A stretch of DNA of 37,298 nucleotides. Source: Thiobacillus sp. (GTDB lineage Bacteria; Pseudomonadota; Gammaproteobacteria; Burkholderiales; Thiobacillaceae). A program made the position numbers and the translations under genes. The stretch's first letter is position 1. Each line of letters begins with the position of its first letter. The notes under the pieces are model-generated. The model worked only from the letters and a program-made list of their open reading frames with translations. It was not told the origin of the DNA and made no database searches. The stretch lies in the NCBI GenBank assembly GCA_030680405.1, contig JAUXVT010000070.1, positions 1-37,298 of the forward strand. The letters run 5' to 3'. Shown here in pieces: positions 1 to 8,734 of this stretch.

Positions 1-825
<825 letters not shown>

Positions 826-875
826 GGCTGGCTCCATGGGGGTCGGGGGATGTCGATGTCGACTCGGGCCGACGC

Positions 876-881
876 ATTATA
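876..881 (-). promoter_or_regulatory. -10 box of leuA promoter
   Basis: On the minus strand this reads TATAATGCG, a perfect sigma-70 -10 hexamer about 50 bases before the leuA ATG. No convincing -35 hexamer lies at 16-18 bases spacing, so the promoter may need an activator or be weak. The predicted transcript start is near base 869, giving a leader of about 45 bases with no visible leader peptide. Confidence 0.5.
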
Positions 882-1014
882 AAGGGGTTGCCGCGAGAAG
901 CTGGCGGCGAGGGGTACTGCGGGGGAGGGGGTTTAATGTGCGCGCGCGCAGCGCAGCAGCGGGCTGTCGAACAGAACGCTCGACGGGCAGATGAGGAGGG
1001 ACGGGTGCGTCTGA

Positions 1015-1029
1015 TTAGACATAGTCTAA
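1015..1029. promoter_or_regulatory. Perfect inverted repeat TTAGAC-ATA-GTCTAA
   Basis: A perfect 6-base inverted repeat with a 3-base spacer lies in the AT-rich part of the pssA-leuA gap, about 130 bases upstream of the leuA -10 box. It could be an operator for a dimeric regulator or just a short hairpin at the end of the pssA transcript. No regulator family was recognised from it. Confidence 0.25.
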
Positions 1030-1036
1030 ATTCTAT

Positions 1037-1819
1037 CTATTTTTTGTCGCCCTGCAAGGGGGACGTTTTTTTGCGGCGCGACAGCCGCCACAGTGCATCG
1101 GCATAGCCAGACACGCCGTACAGCACGAACACGCCGAACAACACTTCGGGCGGGCTGGTCGACACCACGATGAAGGCAAGCACCACCAGCAGGATAACGA
1201 AGAACGGCACGCTTTTACGCAGGTTGATTTCCTTGCCGCTGTAAAAACGGAAATTGCTGACCATGGTCAACCCGCCAAACAGCGCAATCACCGCGGCCAG
1301 CCAGCGCACATCGTTGCCCGCCACGTCGTATTCGACCATCACCCAGACAAAGCCGGCGATCAGCGCCGCCGCCGACGGACTGGGCAGCCCCTGGAAGAAA
1401 CGTTTGTCCGTCGCCGTGTCGAGCTGGGTGTTGAAGCGCGCCAGGCGCAGGGCGGCGCCGGCACAATAGACAAAGGCGGCGATCCAGCCGAGCTTGCCCA
1501 TGCCCTGCAGGGCAAATTCATAAATCACCAGTGCGGGGGCAACGCCGAACGACACCATGTCGGACAGGCTGTCGTACTCGGCGCCAAAGGCGCTTTGCGT
1601 GTGCGTCATGCGGGCGACGCGGCCGTCGAGGCCGTCGAGCACCATGGCGATTAAAATGGCCACCGCTGCATGCTCGAAGCGCCCGTTCATCGCCTGCACC
1701 ACGGCGTAAAAGCCGGCAAACAACGCGCCCGTGGTGAACAGATTCGGCAGCAGGTAGATGCCGCGATCACGCATCCGCGGTCGCGTCATATCGGTCTTGC
1801 GGTGATCGAATTCGAGCAT
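1037..1819 (-). CDS. pssA: CDP-diacylglycerol--serine O-phosphatidyltransferase
   Basis: Integral membrane enzyme joining serine to CDP-diacylglycerol to give phosphatidylserine and CMP. The CDP-alcohol phosphotransferase signature is complete: Asp62, Asp65-Gly66, Ala69-Arg70, Gly79, Asp83 and Asp87 (LDGLDGRVAR then GAEYDSLSD). Several hydrophobic helices follow. The 260-residue length fits the proteobacterial type II PssA. It starts 12 bases after the end of psd, so the enzymes for two successive steps to phosphatidylethanolamine are in one transcript. A later start at Met11 (MTRPRMRDRG) is possible, because the first ten residues are not typical of the family. Confidence 0.96.
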   Translation of the reverse strand: MLEFDHRKTDMTRPRMRDRGIYLLPNLFTTGALFAGFYAVVQAMNGRFEHAAVAILIAMVLDGLDGRVARMTHTQSAFGAEYDSLSDMVSFGVAPALVIYEFALQGMGKLGWIAAFVYCAGAALRLARFNTQLDTATDKRFFQGLPSPSAAALIAGFVWVMVEYDVAGNDVRWLAAVIALFGGLTMVSNFRFYSGKEINLRKSVPFFVILLVVLAFIVVSTSPPEVLFGVFVLYGVSGYADALWRLSRRKKTSPLQGDKK

Positions 1820-1831
1820 GGCGAACCTTGG

Positions 1832-2458
1832 CTACCAGCGAGCCAGTATGGTACGCCCGCCGGTCACTTTCTGGCCAATCGAGACTTCGGCGCGCGCCGT
1901 CGTCGGCAGATAGACATCCACCCGCGATCCGAAGCGGATGAAGCCGTAACGCTGACCACGCACCAGACGGTCGCCGGTACGCACGTAACACAGGATGCGC
2001 CGTGCGATCAGCCCGGCAATCTGCACCGAGGTGACATCGCCGCGCACTGACTGGATCCACAGTGCATTGCGCTCGTTTTCGGTGGAGGCCTTGTCAAGGT
2101 CGGCATTGACGAAGCTGCCCGGCGTGTACCAGCGCCCCTTGACCTCGCCGTCGACCGGACTGCGGTTGGAATGCACGTTGAACACGTTCATGAACACGCT
2201 GATTTTCAGCGCCTCGCGTTCCAGATAGGGATCGCTGACCTTTTCCACCGCAACAATGCGGCCGTCGGCCGGCGAGATCACTGCGTCGGCATCGGTCGGC
2301 GGCACCCGCGCCGGGTCACGGAAAAACTGCAGCGCGAACACCGCCCAGATCCAGAACGGAATCGACCACCAGCCAATGAGCCAGGTCGCGATCAGAGCGG
2401 CTGCAAATGCGGCCAGCAGAACCAGCCAGCCCTCGCGGGCGATAAGGGGATGTGTCAT
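1832..2458 (-). CDS. psd: Phosphatidylserine decarboxylase proenzyme (short, PSD-A type)
   Basis: Decarboxylates phosphatidylserine to phosphatidylethanolamine at the inner membrane. The protein is 208 residues, matching the short archaeal-type family found in many betaproteobacteria. The N-terminus has two hydrophobic helices (about 10-45). ISPADGRIV (61-69) and the FNVHSNRSP segment (93-101) are typical. The self-cleavage site is Gly177-Ser178 in [11 protein letters not shown]; the serine becomes the pyruvoyl group. It sits between ilvC and pssA. No Shine-Dalgarno is visible, because the start codon abuts a 100-base palindrome that occupies the ilvC-psd gap, an arrangement that could affect its translation. 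Confidence 0.95.
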   Translation of the reverse strand: MTHPLIAREGWLVLLAAFAAALIATWLIGWWSIPFWIWAVFALQFFRDPARVPPTDADAVISPADGRIVAVEKVSDPYLEREALKISVFMNVFNVHSNRSPVDGEVKGRWYTPGSFVNADLDKASTENERNALWIQSVRGDVTSVQIAGLIARRILCYVRTGDRLVRGQRYGFIRFGSRVDVYLPTTARAEVSIGQKVTGGRTILARW

Positions 2459-2460
2459 AG

Positions 2461-2560
2461 CAGGGGTCAGGATTCAGGCGTCAGGATTCAAGGAGCGGAA
2501 CACAAAGGAAGGCGCGGCGCGAGCCGCCCAAAGCCCCTGACCCCTGAATCCCGACCCCTG
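2461..2560. repeat. Intergenic palindromic repeat between ilvC and psd
   Basis: Two 24-base arms (2461-2484 and 2537-2560) are inverted copies with two mismatches, each made of CAGGGGTCAGG / CAGGCGTCAG-like units. They are separated by about 50 bases that contain a further GC-rich hairpin (GGCG...CGCC). The element fills nearly the whole gap between the ilvC stop and the psd start, inside a probable operon. It looks like a dispersed intergenic repeat; function unknown. Confidence 0.7.
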
Positions 2561-2565
2561 GCCCC

Positions 2566-3609
<1,044 letters not shown>

Positions 3610-4101
3610 TCAGACTTTGAGACTGCGCTCGCCGCGTCCGATGCCAGACGCGCCGGTGCGCACGGTTTCGATGATGAAGGCGGGATCGATCGCCTCCAGG
3701 AAGGCATCCAGCTTGGAACCGGTGCCGGTCAGCTCGATGGTATAGGTCGCGTCGGTCACGTCGATGATGCGCCCGCGGAAAATGTCGGCGGTACGCTTCA
3801 TTTCATCGCGCCCCAGGCCCACCGCCTTGACCTTGACCAGCATCAGCTCGCGCTCGATGTGGCGGCCTTCGGTCAGGTCCATCACCTTGATCACGTCGAC
3901 CAGCTTGTTCAACTGCTTGGTGATCTGTTCGATGACATCTTCCGAGCCCACGGTGACGATGGTCATGCGCGACAGGGTGGCGTCTTCGGTCGGCGCAACG
4001 GTGAGCGACTCGATGTTGTATCCCCGCGCGGAGAACAGCCCGGCCACGCGCGACAGCGCACCGGCCTCGTTTTCCATGAGGAGCGAAATAATGTGTCTCA
4101 T
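3610..4101 (-). CDS. ilvN: Acetolactate synthase small (regulatory) subunit
   Basis: Regulatory partner of IlvB that gives valine feedback sensitivity. The 163-residue protein has an N-terminal ACT domain (about 4-75, MRHIISLLMENEAGALSRV, GYNIESLTV) and the typical C-terminal small-subunit domain (about 85-160). The chosen ATG at 4101 overlaps the ilvB stop as ATGA, and GGAGGAG lies just upstream inside the end of ilvB, so the two are translationally coupled. The frame stays open further upstream, but that stretch is antisense-like sequence within ilvB and does not resemble IlvN. Confidence 0.97.
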   Translation of the reverse strand: MRHIISLLMENEAGALSRVAGLFSARGYNIESLTVAPTEDATLSRMTIVTVGSEDVIEQITKQLNKLVDVIKVMDLTEGRHIERELMLVKVKAVGLGRDEMKRTADIFRGRIIDVTDATYTIELTGTGSKLDAFLEAIDPAFIIETVRTGASGIGRGERSLKV

Positions 4102-5810
4102 AGCTCCTCCGCAAGAATCATTTCGGACAGGCCCTTGCCGCCTTCCACCATGGGGAAGACGTTTTCGGTCTGGTCGGTCTGGAAGTCCATGAACACCAGA
4201 CGCTCCTTCAGCGCGGGCGAAAACGCCTCCTTCAGCGCGGCCTCGACGTCTTCCGGCTTGTCGATGCGCATGCCGACGTGGCCGTAGGCTTCGGCCAGCT
4301 TCACAAAGTCGGGCAGCGATTCCATGTACGACTCGGCGTAGCGGCTGCCGTAGAAGAACTCCTGCCACTGCCGCACCATGCCCATGTAGCGGTTGTTGAG
4401 CGTGACGATCTTGACCGGGATGCGGTACTGCTTGCAGGTCGACAGCTCCTGGATGCACATCTGGATGCTCGATTCGCCGGTGATGCAGGCGACCTGCGCA
4501 TGGGGATGCGCGAGCTGCACCCCCATGGCGTACGGCAGGCCGACGCCCATGGTGCCGAGACCGCCGGAATTGATCCAGCGGCGCGGCTTGTCGAACTTGT
4601 AATACTGCGCGGCCCACATCTGGTGCTGACCGACGTCCGAGGTGATGAAGGCGTCGCCCTTGGTCACCTCCCACAATTTTTCCACCACGTATTGCGGCTT
4701 GATGATGGGGCTGTTGCGGTTGTAATTGAGGCAGTTTTTCGAGCGCCACAATTCAATCTGCGTCCACCAGGTATTCAGCGCGGCCGCATCGGGTTTTTCC
4801 TTGGCCAGCTTCAGCAAGGTCAGCATCTCGGTCAGCACGCTTTGCACGTCGCCGACGATGGGCACGTCGACCTTGACCCGCTTGGAAATCGACGAAGGGT
4901 CGATATCGATATGGATGATGCGGCGCTGCTCGCGTGCAAAGTGAGCGGGGTTGCCGATCACGCGGTCATCGAAGCGCGCACCGACAGCCAGCAGCACGTC
5001 GCAATGCTGCATCGCCATGTTGGCTTCGTAGGTGCCGTGCATCCCCAGCATGCCAAGGTTCTGCCTGTCGGTGGCGGGATAGCCGCCCAGCCCCATCAGG
5101 GTGTTGGTGATGGGAAAACCCAGCAGGCGCGTCAATTCGACCAGCTGCTCCGAAGCATTGCCCAGCACCACGCCGCCGCCCGCGTAGATCATCGGGCGCT
5201 CGGCTTCGAGCAGCATCTGCACGGCGCGCTTCAACTGACCGCTGTGGCCTTTGGCCACCGGGTTGTACGAGCGTATCTCGACCGTGGCCGGGTATTCGAA
5301 TTCCGTGGTGTGAGCGGTCACGTCCTTGGGCACATCGACCACGACCGGGCCGGGACGGCCGGTGGCGGCAATGATGAAAGCCTTTTTCATCGTCACTGCC
5401 AGATCTTTCACGTCCTTGACAAGGAAGTTGTGCTTGACGCAGGGTCGCGTGATCCCCACGGTATCGACTTCCTGGAACGCATCCAGCCCGATCGCCGGGG
5501 TCGGCACCTGGCCGGTGACGACGACGATGGGGATGGAGTCCATGTAGGCGGTGGCAATTCCGGTCACAGCGTTGGTGACGCCCGGGCCCGAGGTGACCAG
5601 CGCCACGCCGACACGGCCGGTGGAGCGCGCATAGGCATCGGCCGCATGCACCGCCGCCTGTTCGTGGCGCACCAGCACGTGCTTGAATTTGTTCTGCTTG
5701 AAGATTTCGTCGTAGATGTTGAGCACGGCTCCGCCAGGATAGCCGAACACAAACTCGACCCCCTCTTCGGCCAGACAACGTACAACGATCTCGGCGCCCG
5801 TGGCTTCCAT
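4098..5810 (-). CDS. ilvB: Acetolactate synthase large (catalytic) subunit
   Basis: Thiamine-diphosphate and FAD enzyme making acetolactate from two pyruvates, or acetohydroxybutyrate from pyruvate and 2-oxobutyrate. From the chosen start the protein has 570 residues with the usual three domains. VFGYPGGAV lies near the N-terminus and the catalytic Glu50 is in VRHEQAAVHAADAY. The C-terminal thiamine motif reads TGESSIQM...LNNRYMGMV; Glu replaces the usual Asp of GDG, as I recall for betaproteobacterial IlvB. The frame opens at 5876, but the extra 22 residues are unlike the family, so the ATG at 5810 (MEATGAEIVVRCL) is preferred. The Shine-Dalgarno there is weak. Confidence 0.96.
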   Translation of the reverse strand: MEATGAEIVVRCLAEEGVEFVFGYPGGAVLNIYDEIFKQNKFKHVLVRHEQAAVHAADAYARSTGRVGVALVTSGPGVTNAVTGIATAYMDSIPIVVVTGQVPTPAIGLDAFQEVDTVGITRPCVKHNFLVKDVKDLAVTMKKAFIIAATGRPGPVVVDVPKDVTAHTTEFEYPATVEIRSYNPVAKGHSGQLKRAVQMLLEAERPMIYAGGGVVLGNASEQLVELTRLLGFPITNTLMGLGGYPATDRQNLGMLGMHGTYEANMAMQHCDVLLAVGARFDDRVIGNPAHFAREQRRIIHIDIDPSSISKRVKVDVPIVGDVQSVLTEMLTLLKLAKEKPDAAALNTWWTQIELWRSKNCLNYNRNSPIIKPQYVVEKLWEVTKGDAFITSDVGQHQMWAAQYYKFDKPRRWINSGGLGTMGVGLPYAMGVQLAHPHAQVACITGESSIQMCIQELSTCKQYRIPVKIVTLNNRYMGMVRQWQEFFYGSRYAESYMESLPDFVKLAEAYGHVGMRIDKPEDVEAALKEAFSPALKERLVFMDFQTDQTENVFPMVEGGKGLSEMILAEEL

Positions 5811-5961
5811 AAAATGACAAAAAATCAATTCGTTGGTGAACCCGTGAGGGTAATCGTTTTGCCCTGTTTCGGTCAAGAAATCATGCCGTAGCGGTTATTC
5901 GGCCGGCTTTCGCACGTTTCCAGCCTCCCCGACCCCAGGGAAATGCCCACGCGGCAACCAT

Positions 5962-5990
5962 AAAAAAACCCCTCCGCGCATGGAGGGGTT
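5962..5990 (-). terminator. Rho-independent terminator of the DUF2173 cluster
   Basis: On the minus strand AACCCCTCC and GGAGGGGTT form a perfect 9-base stem with a 6-base loop, followed by a run of seven T. It lies about 70 bases after the last DUF2173-like gene and before the ilvB start, so it separates that small cluster from the ilv operon. Confidence 0.9.
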
Positions 5991-6056
5991 GATTTCTGGC
6001 AACGTGCCGCCGCGGGGTGAGTCGCGGCGGGTGAGAGGCAGATCGGCACCGTCCGG

Positions 6057-6392
6057 TTATTCGTGCGCCGCTTCGCTCAAAGCCCGCATGATTTGATTCA
6101 GCGAGCCCTGCGCATTCTCGAACATACAAACCAGGTTGCCTGCGCTGCACACCGTCATCGCATCGCCCTGCACGATCCAGCCCTGCGACGGCGACCAGCC
6201 GCGCATCTGTGAAAACAGGGACAGCAGATCGGTATTGCCCGACACCATGCGGCGATACCACTGGGCAAATTTCGCCAGCCGCTTCATCAAGTCTTGCGAC
6301 AGCACGCCTTCGGCCTCCATGACCACACCGTCGTCGCGGAAGCGACACACGGCAGTCACGCCATCGAGAACCAGGATTTTTCTCAGCGACAT
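6057..6392 (-). CDS. DUF2173-like small protein, third gene of the trio
   Basis: A 111-residue soluble protein with no signal peptide. It shares with the gene at 6768-7172 the layout GV-x-A near the N-terminus and a GWIVQGDAMTVCSAGN segment at about residues 72-87, then FEN and a final amphipathic helix. I assign it to the DUF2173 family with moderate confidence. The predicted strand-helix-strand order resembles Roadblock/LC7 folds, which is inference. GAGGAG stands before the ATG. It is the last of three co-directional paralogs (gap of 9 bases to the previous one) and is followed by a strong terminator. Function unknown. Confidence 0.8.
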   Translation of the reverse strand: MSLRKILVLDGVTAVCRFRDDGVVMEAEGVLSQDLMKRLAKFAQWYRRMVSGNTDLLSLFSQMRGWSPSQGWIVQGDAMTVCSAGNLVCMFENAQGSLNQIMRALSEAAHE

Positions 6393-6401
6393 ACGCGCTC
6401 C

Positions 6402-6740
6402 TCAGCCAGCCTGCAAGGCATTGAACGTAGCTTCGTAGTCGGCGTCGCGGTTCTTGACAACGACCCCGCAGTTGCCATCGACGACCACCGACCATTCCAG
6501 GCCCACCACCGAGAAGCCCTTGAGCGGCTGAAACCCGCTCTGCCCGGTGACCGCCTCCCAGCCGCGCGCTTCCATGCCAGCGATGGCCAGATTGGCGACG
6601 CACGAGCGGGCCAGCAAATCCAGAACCTGCGGCGTCAATTCGGTGCCCTCGCGCAGCACATGCGATTGCAGATCGCCCTTGTCACTGTAAGTAAACGCCG
6701 CCAGCGCGCCCGGCAAGTTCATCATTTTTTGCAGATCCAT
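6402..6740 (-). CDS. DUF2173-like small protein, second gene of the trio
   Basis: A 112-residue soluble protein, the most divergent of the three paralogs. It begins MDLQKMMNLPGALAAFTYSD, matching the LMAIPGVIAAGEYAY start of the upstream paralog. In place of the GWIVxG motif it has KGFSVVGLEWSVVVDGN (about 74-90). A strong GGGGGAG precedes the ATG. The gaps to its neighbours are 27 and 9 bases, so the three genes are almost certainly one transcript. The divergence suggests a separate role, perhaps as a non-identical subunit of one complex. No catalytic residues are recognisable. Confidence 0.78.
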   Translation of the reverse strand: MDLQKMMNLPGALAAFTYSDKGDLQSHVLREGTELTPQVLDLLARSCVANLAIAGMEARGWEAVTGQSGFQPLKGFSVVGLEWSVVVDGNCGVVVKNRDADYEATFNALQAG

Positions 6741-6767
6741 ATTTGCTCCCCCGTGTTTGGTATCAGT

Positions 6768-7172
6768 TCAGTACAAGGCTTCCTTGGTGTCGCCGCCCAG
6801 CCTGGCGTACAGATTGACCAGCAAGTCATCCTGCACGTCACCAACTTTGGCGCGCATAATCGTCATGACGTCGTTCAGCAATTCGTCACGGTTTTCGATG
6901 AAGGCAAAATAATTACCCACCGCACAAATGGTGATTTGGTTGCCGCGCACAATCCAGCCCTGCACCGGACGGCAGCCGCAGTTTTCGGAAAAGGAATCGA
7001 AAATCTCGGACTGCATGTTGACCGACAGTGTGTTGGCGCGACACACAATCGACGCCATGCGCGCAAATTCGTCGGTGAGCGCGCCCTCATACGAGAAACG
7101 GTCGCCACGATAGGCATATTCGCCGGCAGCGATCACGCCGGGAATGGCCATAAGTTGTTTTACGATACGCAT
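6768..7172 (-). CDS. DUF2173-like small protein, first gene of the trio
   Basis: A 134-residue soluble protein starting MRIVKQLMAIPGVIAAGEYAYRGD. The conserved core GWIVRGNQITICAVGNYFAFIEN lies at about residues 73-95, and a C-terminal extension of about 20 residues (LLVNLYARLGGDTKEALY) is absent from the other two. The frame is open to 7310, but an excellent AAGGAGGGGG before the ATG at 7172 and the match to the paralogs decide the start. It has four cysteines without a metal-site pattern. First gene of the cluster; its promoter region (7173-7251) is shared with the divergent RDD gene. Function unknown. Confidence 0.8.
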   Translation of the reverse strand: MRIVKQLMAIPGVIAAGEYAYRGDRFSYEGALTDEFARMASIVCRANTLSVNMQSEIFDSFSENCGCRPVQGWIVRGNQITICAVGNYFAFIENRDELLNDVMTIMRAKVGDVQDDLLVNLYARLGGDTKEALY

Positions 7173-7251
7173 CGAGCCCCCTCCTTGCTTTTGATTATGG
7201 TTGTGGTGCGCTGTGGCAGAGTGTCGCACCAACCCGCAATATAGAGCCACC

Positions 7252-7695
7252 ATGCAAGACAAGGCAATAGCCCCCCTCCCGGCACCCTTTCTGGCGCGCA
7301 TCGCCGCCATGATCTATGAATCGCTGCTCGTCACGGCGGTGGTGTTCGTGGCGTCCTTCATCATCATTCCGGTCATCGGCGAGATGCACGCGCCTTGGCA
7401 ACGGCACCTGTTTCAGGCTTACATTCTGGGCGTGCTGTTCGCCTATTTCAGCGCGTTCTGGCTGCGTAGCGGGCAAACACTAGCGATGAAAACCTGGCGT
7501 ATTCGCCTGGTCAACGCGGACGGCGGGCCCCTGACCTTCAAGCAGGCCTTACTGCGCTTTTTCCTCGCATTATTGGGCTTGCTGCTGGCAGGCGCCGGCT
7601 TCTGGTGGGCCCTGTTCGATCGCGACCGCCAGTTCCTTCACGACCGCATCGTCGGCACCCGGCTGGTGCGCGTGCCGCGCAAGGTTGATCCGTGA
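7252..7695 (+). CDS. RDD family membrane protein
   Basis: A 147-residue inner-membrane protein with about three hydrophobic helices (roughly 15-40, 50-70 and 105-125). It shows the RDD pattern in degenerate form: LARIAAMIYESLL at the start, SGQTLAMKTWRIRLV in the middle (typical of the family) and DRQFLHDRIVGTRLV at the end. RDD proteins have no single established role; some have been linked to ion antiport. The start at 7252 (MQDKAIAPLP) has no clear Shine-Dalgarno; Met20 of this protein (MIYESLL) is an alternative. Its stop overlaps the GTG start of the next gene by four bases, so the two are coupled. Confidence 0.85.
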   Translation: MQDKAIAPLPAPFLARIAAMIYESLLVTAVVFVASFIIIPVIGEMHAPWQRHLFQAYILGVLFAYFSAFWLRSGQTLAMKTWRIRLVNADGGPLTFKQALLRFFLALLGLLLAGAGFWWALFDRDRQFLHDRIVGTRLVRVPRKVDP

Positions 7696-8123
7696 ACTGG
7701 CGCGATCACCTGCAGGCGCGCTTGCTGGAAATCCAGCCTGAAAGCGTGTGTGCACTGGATGAGCAGGCCCATCAACTGGCCGCCAAAGTGCTGTCCAACA
7801 CGCCCGTGCGCATACATGAAAATTGGCCGGGGCCGACGTGCGCGCTGGCACTGGGCATCGACGCGCTGAACGGACTGGATGCACCGCAAGCCCAGCACCT
7901 GATCAGCCAGACACGTCTCTACATCGCGCCGCGCATCCTGCTCGCCGTGCAAGAAAGCTGCGCACTGGATGAGGCGACGTTCCGCGCACTCGGCTTCACG
8001 CTGTCAGCAACCGACACGGCGGAAAACCTGCGCATCTACGACTACGATCTCGCCACCTACAAGATGGTGCCGGACTGGCTCAATGCCCGCTACTGGGCGC
8101 ACCCCGAACGCTGGAAACCCTAA
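7692..8123 (+). CDS. Conserved hypothetical protein coupled to the RDD gene
   Basis: A 143-residue soluble protein starting at a GTG that overlaps the RDD stop (GTGA). It has no signal peptide or membrane helix. Visible features are an acidic/hydrophobic middle (CALALGIDALNGLDAPQAQHLISQTRLYIAPRILL), which resembles a small alpha/beta fold, and a conserved-looking tail YDYDLATYKMVPDWLNARYWAHPERW. I think it may belong to the DUF6231 group of gamma- and betaproteobacteria, but cannot confirm that. Its stop codon lies inside the first copy of the repeat at 8118. Function unknown. Confidence 0.75.
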   Translation: MNWRDHLQARLLEIQPESVCALDEQAHQLAAKVLSNTPVRIHENWPGPTCALALGIDALNGLDAPQAQHLISQTRLYIAPRILLAVQESCALDEATFRALGFTLSATDTAENLRIYDYDLATYKMVPDWLNARYWAHPERWKP

Positions 8124-8256
8124 AGGACTCCGACCCACTACGCGCTGAAGTCCCGCAAGGCGGGATGGAGTCGTATGCCCTAAAGGACTCCGACTTTCTA
8201 TGGGCTAAAGCCCATGAAAGATCGTATGCCCTGAGCCCGCAAGCGCCATCGCTTGC
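8118..8256. repeat. Two tandem hairpin-forming repeat units and a third hairpin
   Basis: CCCTAAAGGACTCCGAC occurs at 8118-8134 and again at 8178-8194, a 60-base period. Unit 1 holds an outer stem GACTCC/GGAGTC (8126-8131 with 8167-8172) around TCCCGC-AAG-GCGGGA (8151-8165). Unit 2 holds ATGGGC-TAAA-GCCCAT. Both units end in CGTATGCCCT. A separate perfect hairpin GCAAGCG-CCAT-CGCTTGC lies at 8239-8256, before the SseB-like gene. None is followed by a T run, so these look like dispersed repeats rather than classical terminators. Confidence 0.7.
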
Positions 8257-8295
8257 GTTAAACTGCCCCTTATCACCGTGCAAAGTCAGACAACC

Positions 8296-8715
8296 ATGAA
8301 CTTCATCCCCCACAACGCGCTGGAAGAACAGCTCGCCGCCGTCCACGCCGGCACGCTGGATCCCGAGACCTTCGTGCTGCAGCTGGTCGATCAACAGCTG
8401 TTCATGCCGGTACGCGACGAGAAGAATCCCATACAGGGCTTCCAGCGCTCGACCCAGGCCGATCCGCTGATCATCGAAGACGAGGACGGCGAGCGCGTGC
8501 TGGTGGTCTTCACCAGCCCCGAACGCGCCAAGCCGTTTGTCGAACATTACCCCGACTTTTCGGGCGGTCTGCTGACCGAGTTTTCCTGGCTGCTGCGCCG
8601 CATCGGCGGCGGCGTGCCGATTGCGCTAAATCCAGGCTGGGACATCGGCATGGATTTCGACGCCGACATGATCGTGCAGCTGATCGCACAACTCCCCCCC
8701 GAACACCCGGTCTGA
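8296..8715 (+). CDS. SseB-family protein
   Basis: A 139-residue cytoplasmic protein resembling the N-terminal domain of SseB (enhanced serine sensitivity). It has LEEQLAAVHAGTLDPETFVLQLVDQQLFMPV near the start, then DEDGERVLVVFTSPERAKPFVEHYP and a GIAL-type ending (VPIALNPGWDIGMDF). The molecular role of the family is not established. The ATG at 8296 is preferred over a GTG at 8278 because the family typically starts just before the amphipathic helix. It is followed after 19 bases by the FAD oxidase gene. Confidence 0.82.
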   Translation: MNFIPHNALEEQLAAVHAGTLDPETFVLQLVDQQLFMPVRDEKNPIQGFQRSTQADPLIIEDEDGERVLVVFTSPERAKPFVEHYPDFSGGLLTEFSWLLRRIGGGVPIALNPGWDIGMDFDADMIVQLIAQLPPEHPV

Positions 8716-8734
8716 CACGCACCCCGTCTTCACC

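Noticed and set aside
4495..4530. Loss of the GDG thiamine motif in IlvB (reads GES)
   Set aside because: As far as I recall, Glu at this place is usual in betaproteobacterial acetolactate synthases; all other motifs are intact, so it is not evidence of an inactive enzyme.
4278..5891. Long plus-strand open frame of 537 codons opposite ilvB
   Set aside because: It is the antisense shadow of ilvB in high-GC sequence: His/Val/Asp-rich composition, no domain, and the other strand encodes a complete conserved enzyme.
5811..5961. Possible ilvB attenuation leader with branched-chain codons
   Set aside because: No short frame rich in Leu/Val/Ile codons is followed by alternative hairpins on the minus strand. 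A TTGACC-N17-TTACCC promoter-like pair was seen but the -10 is poor.
8118..8256. CRISPR-like array
   Set aside because: Only two units, with conserved parts differing internally and hairpins inside the variable part; no spacer-repeat pattern and no cas genes.
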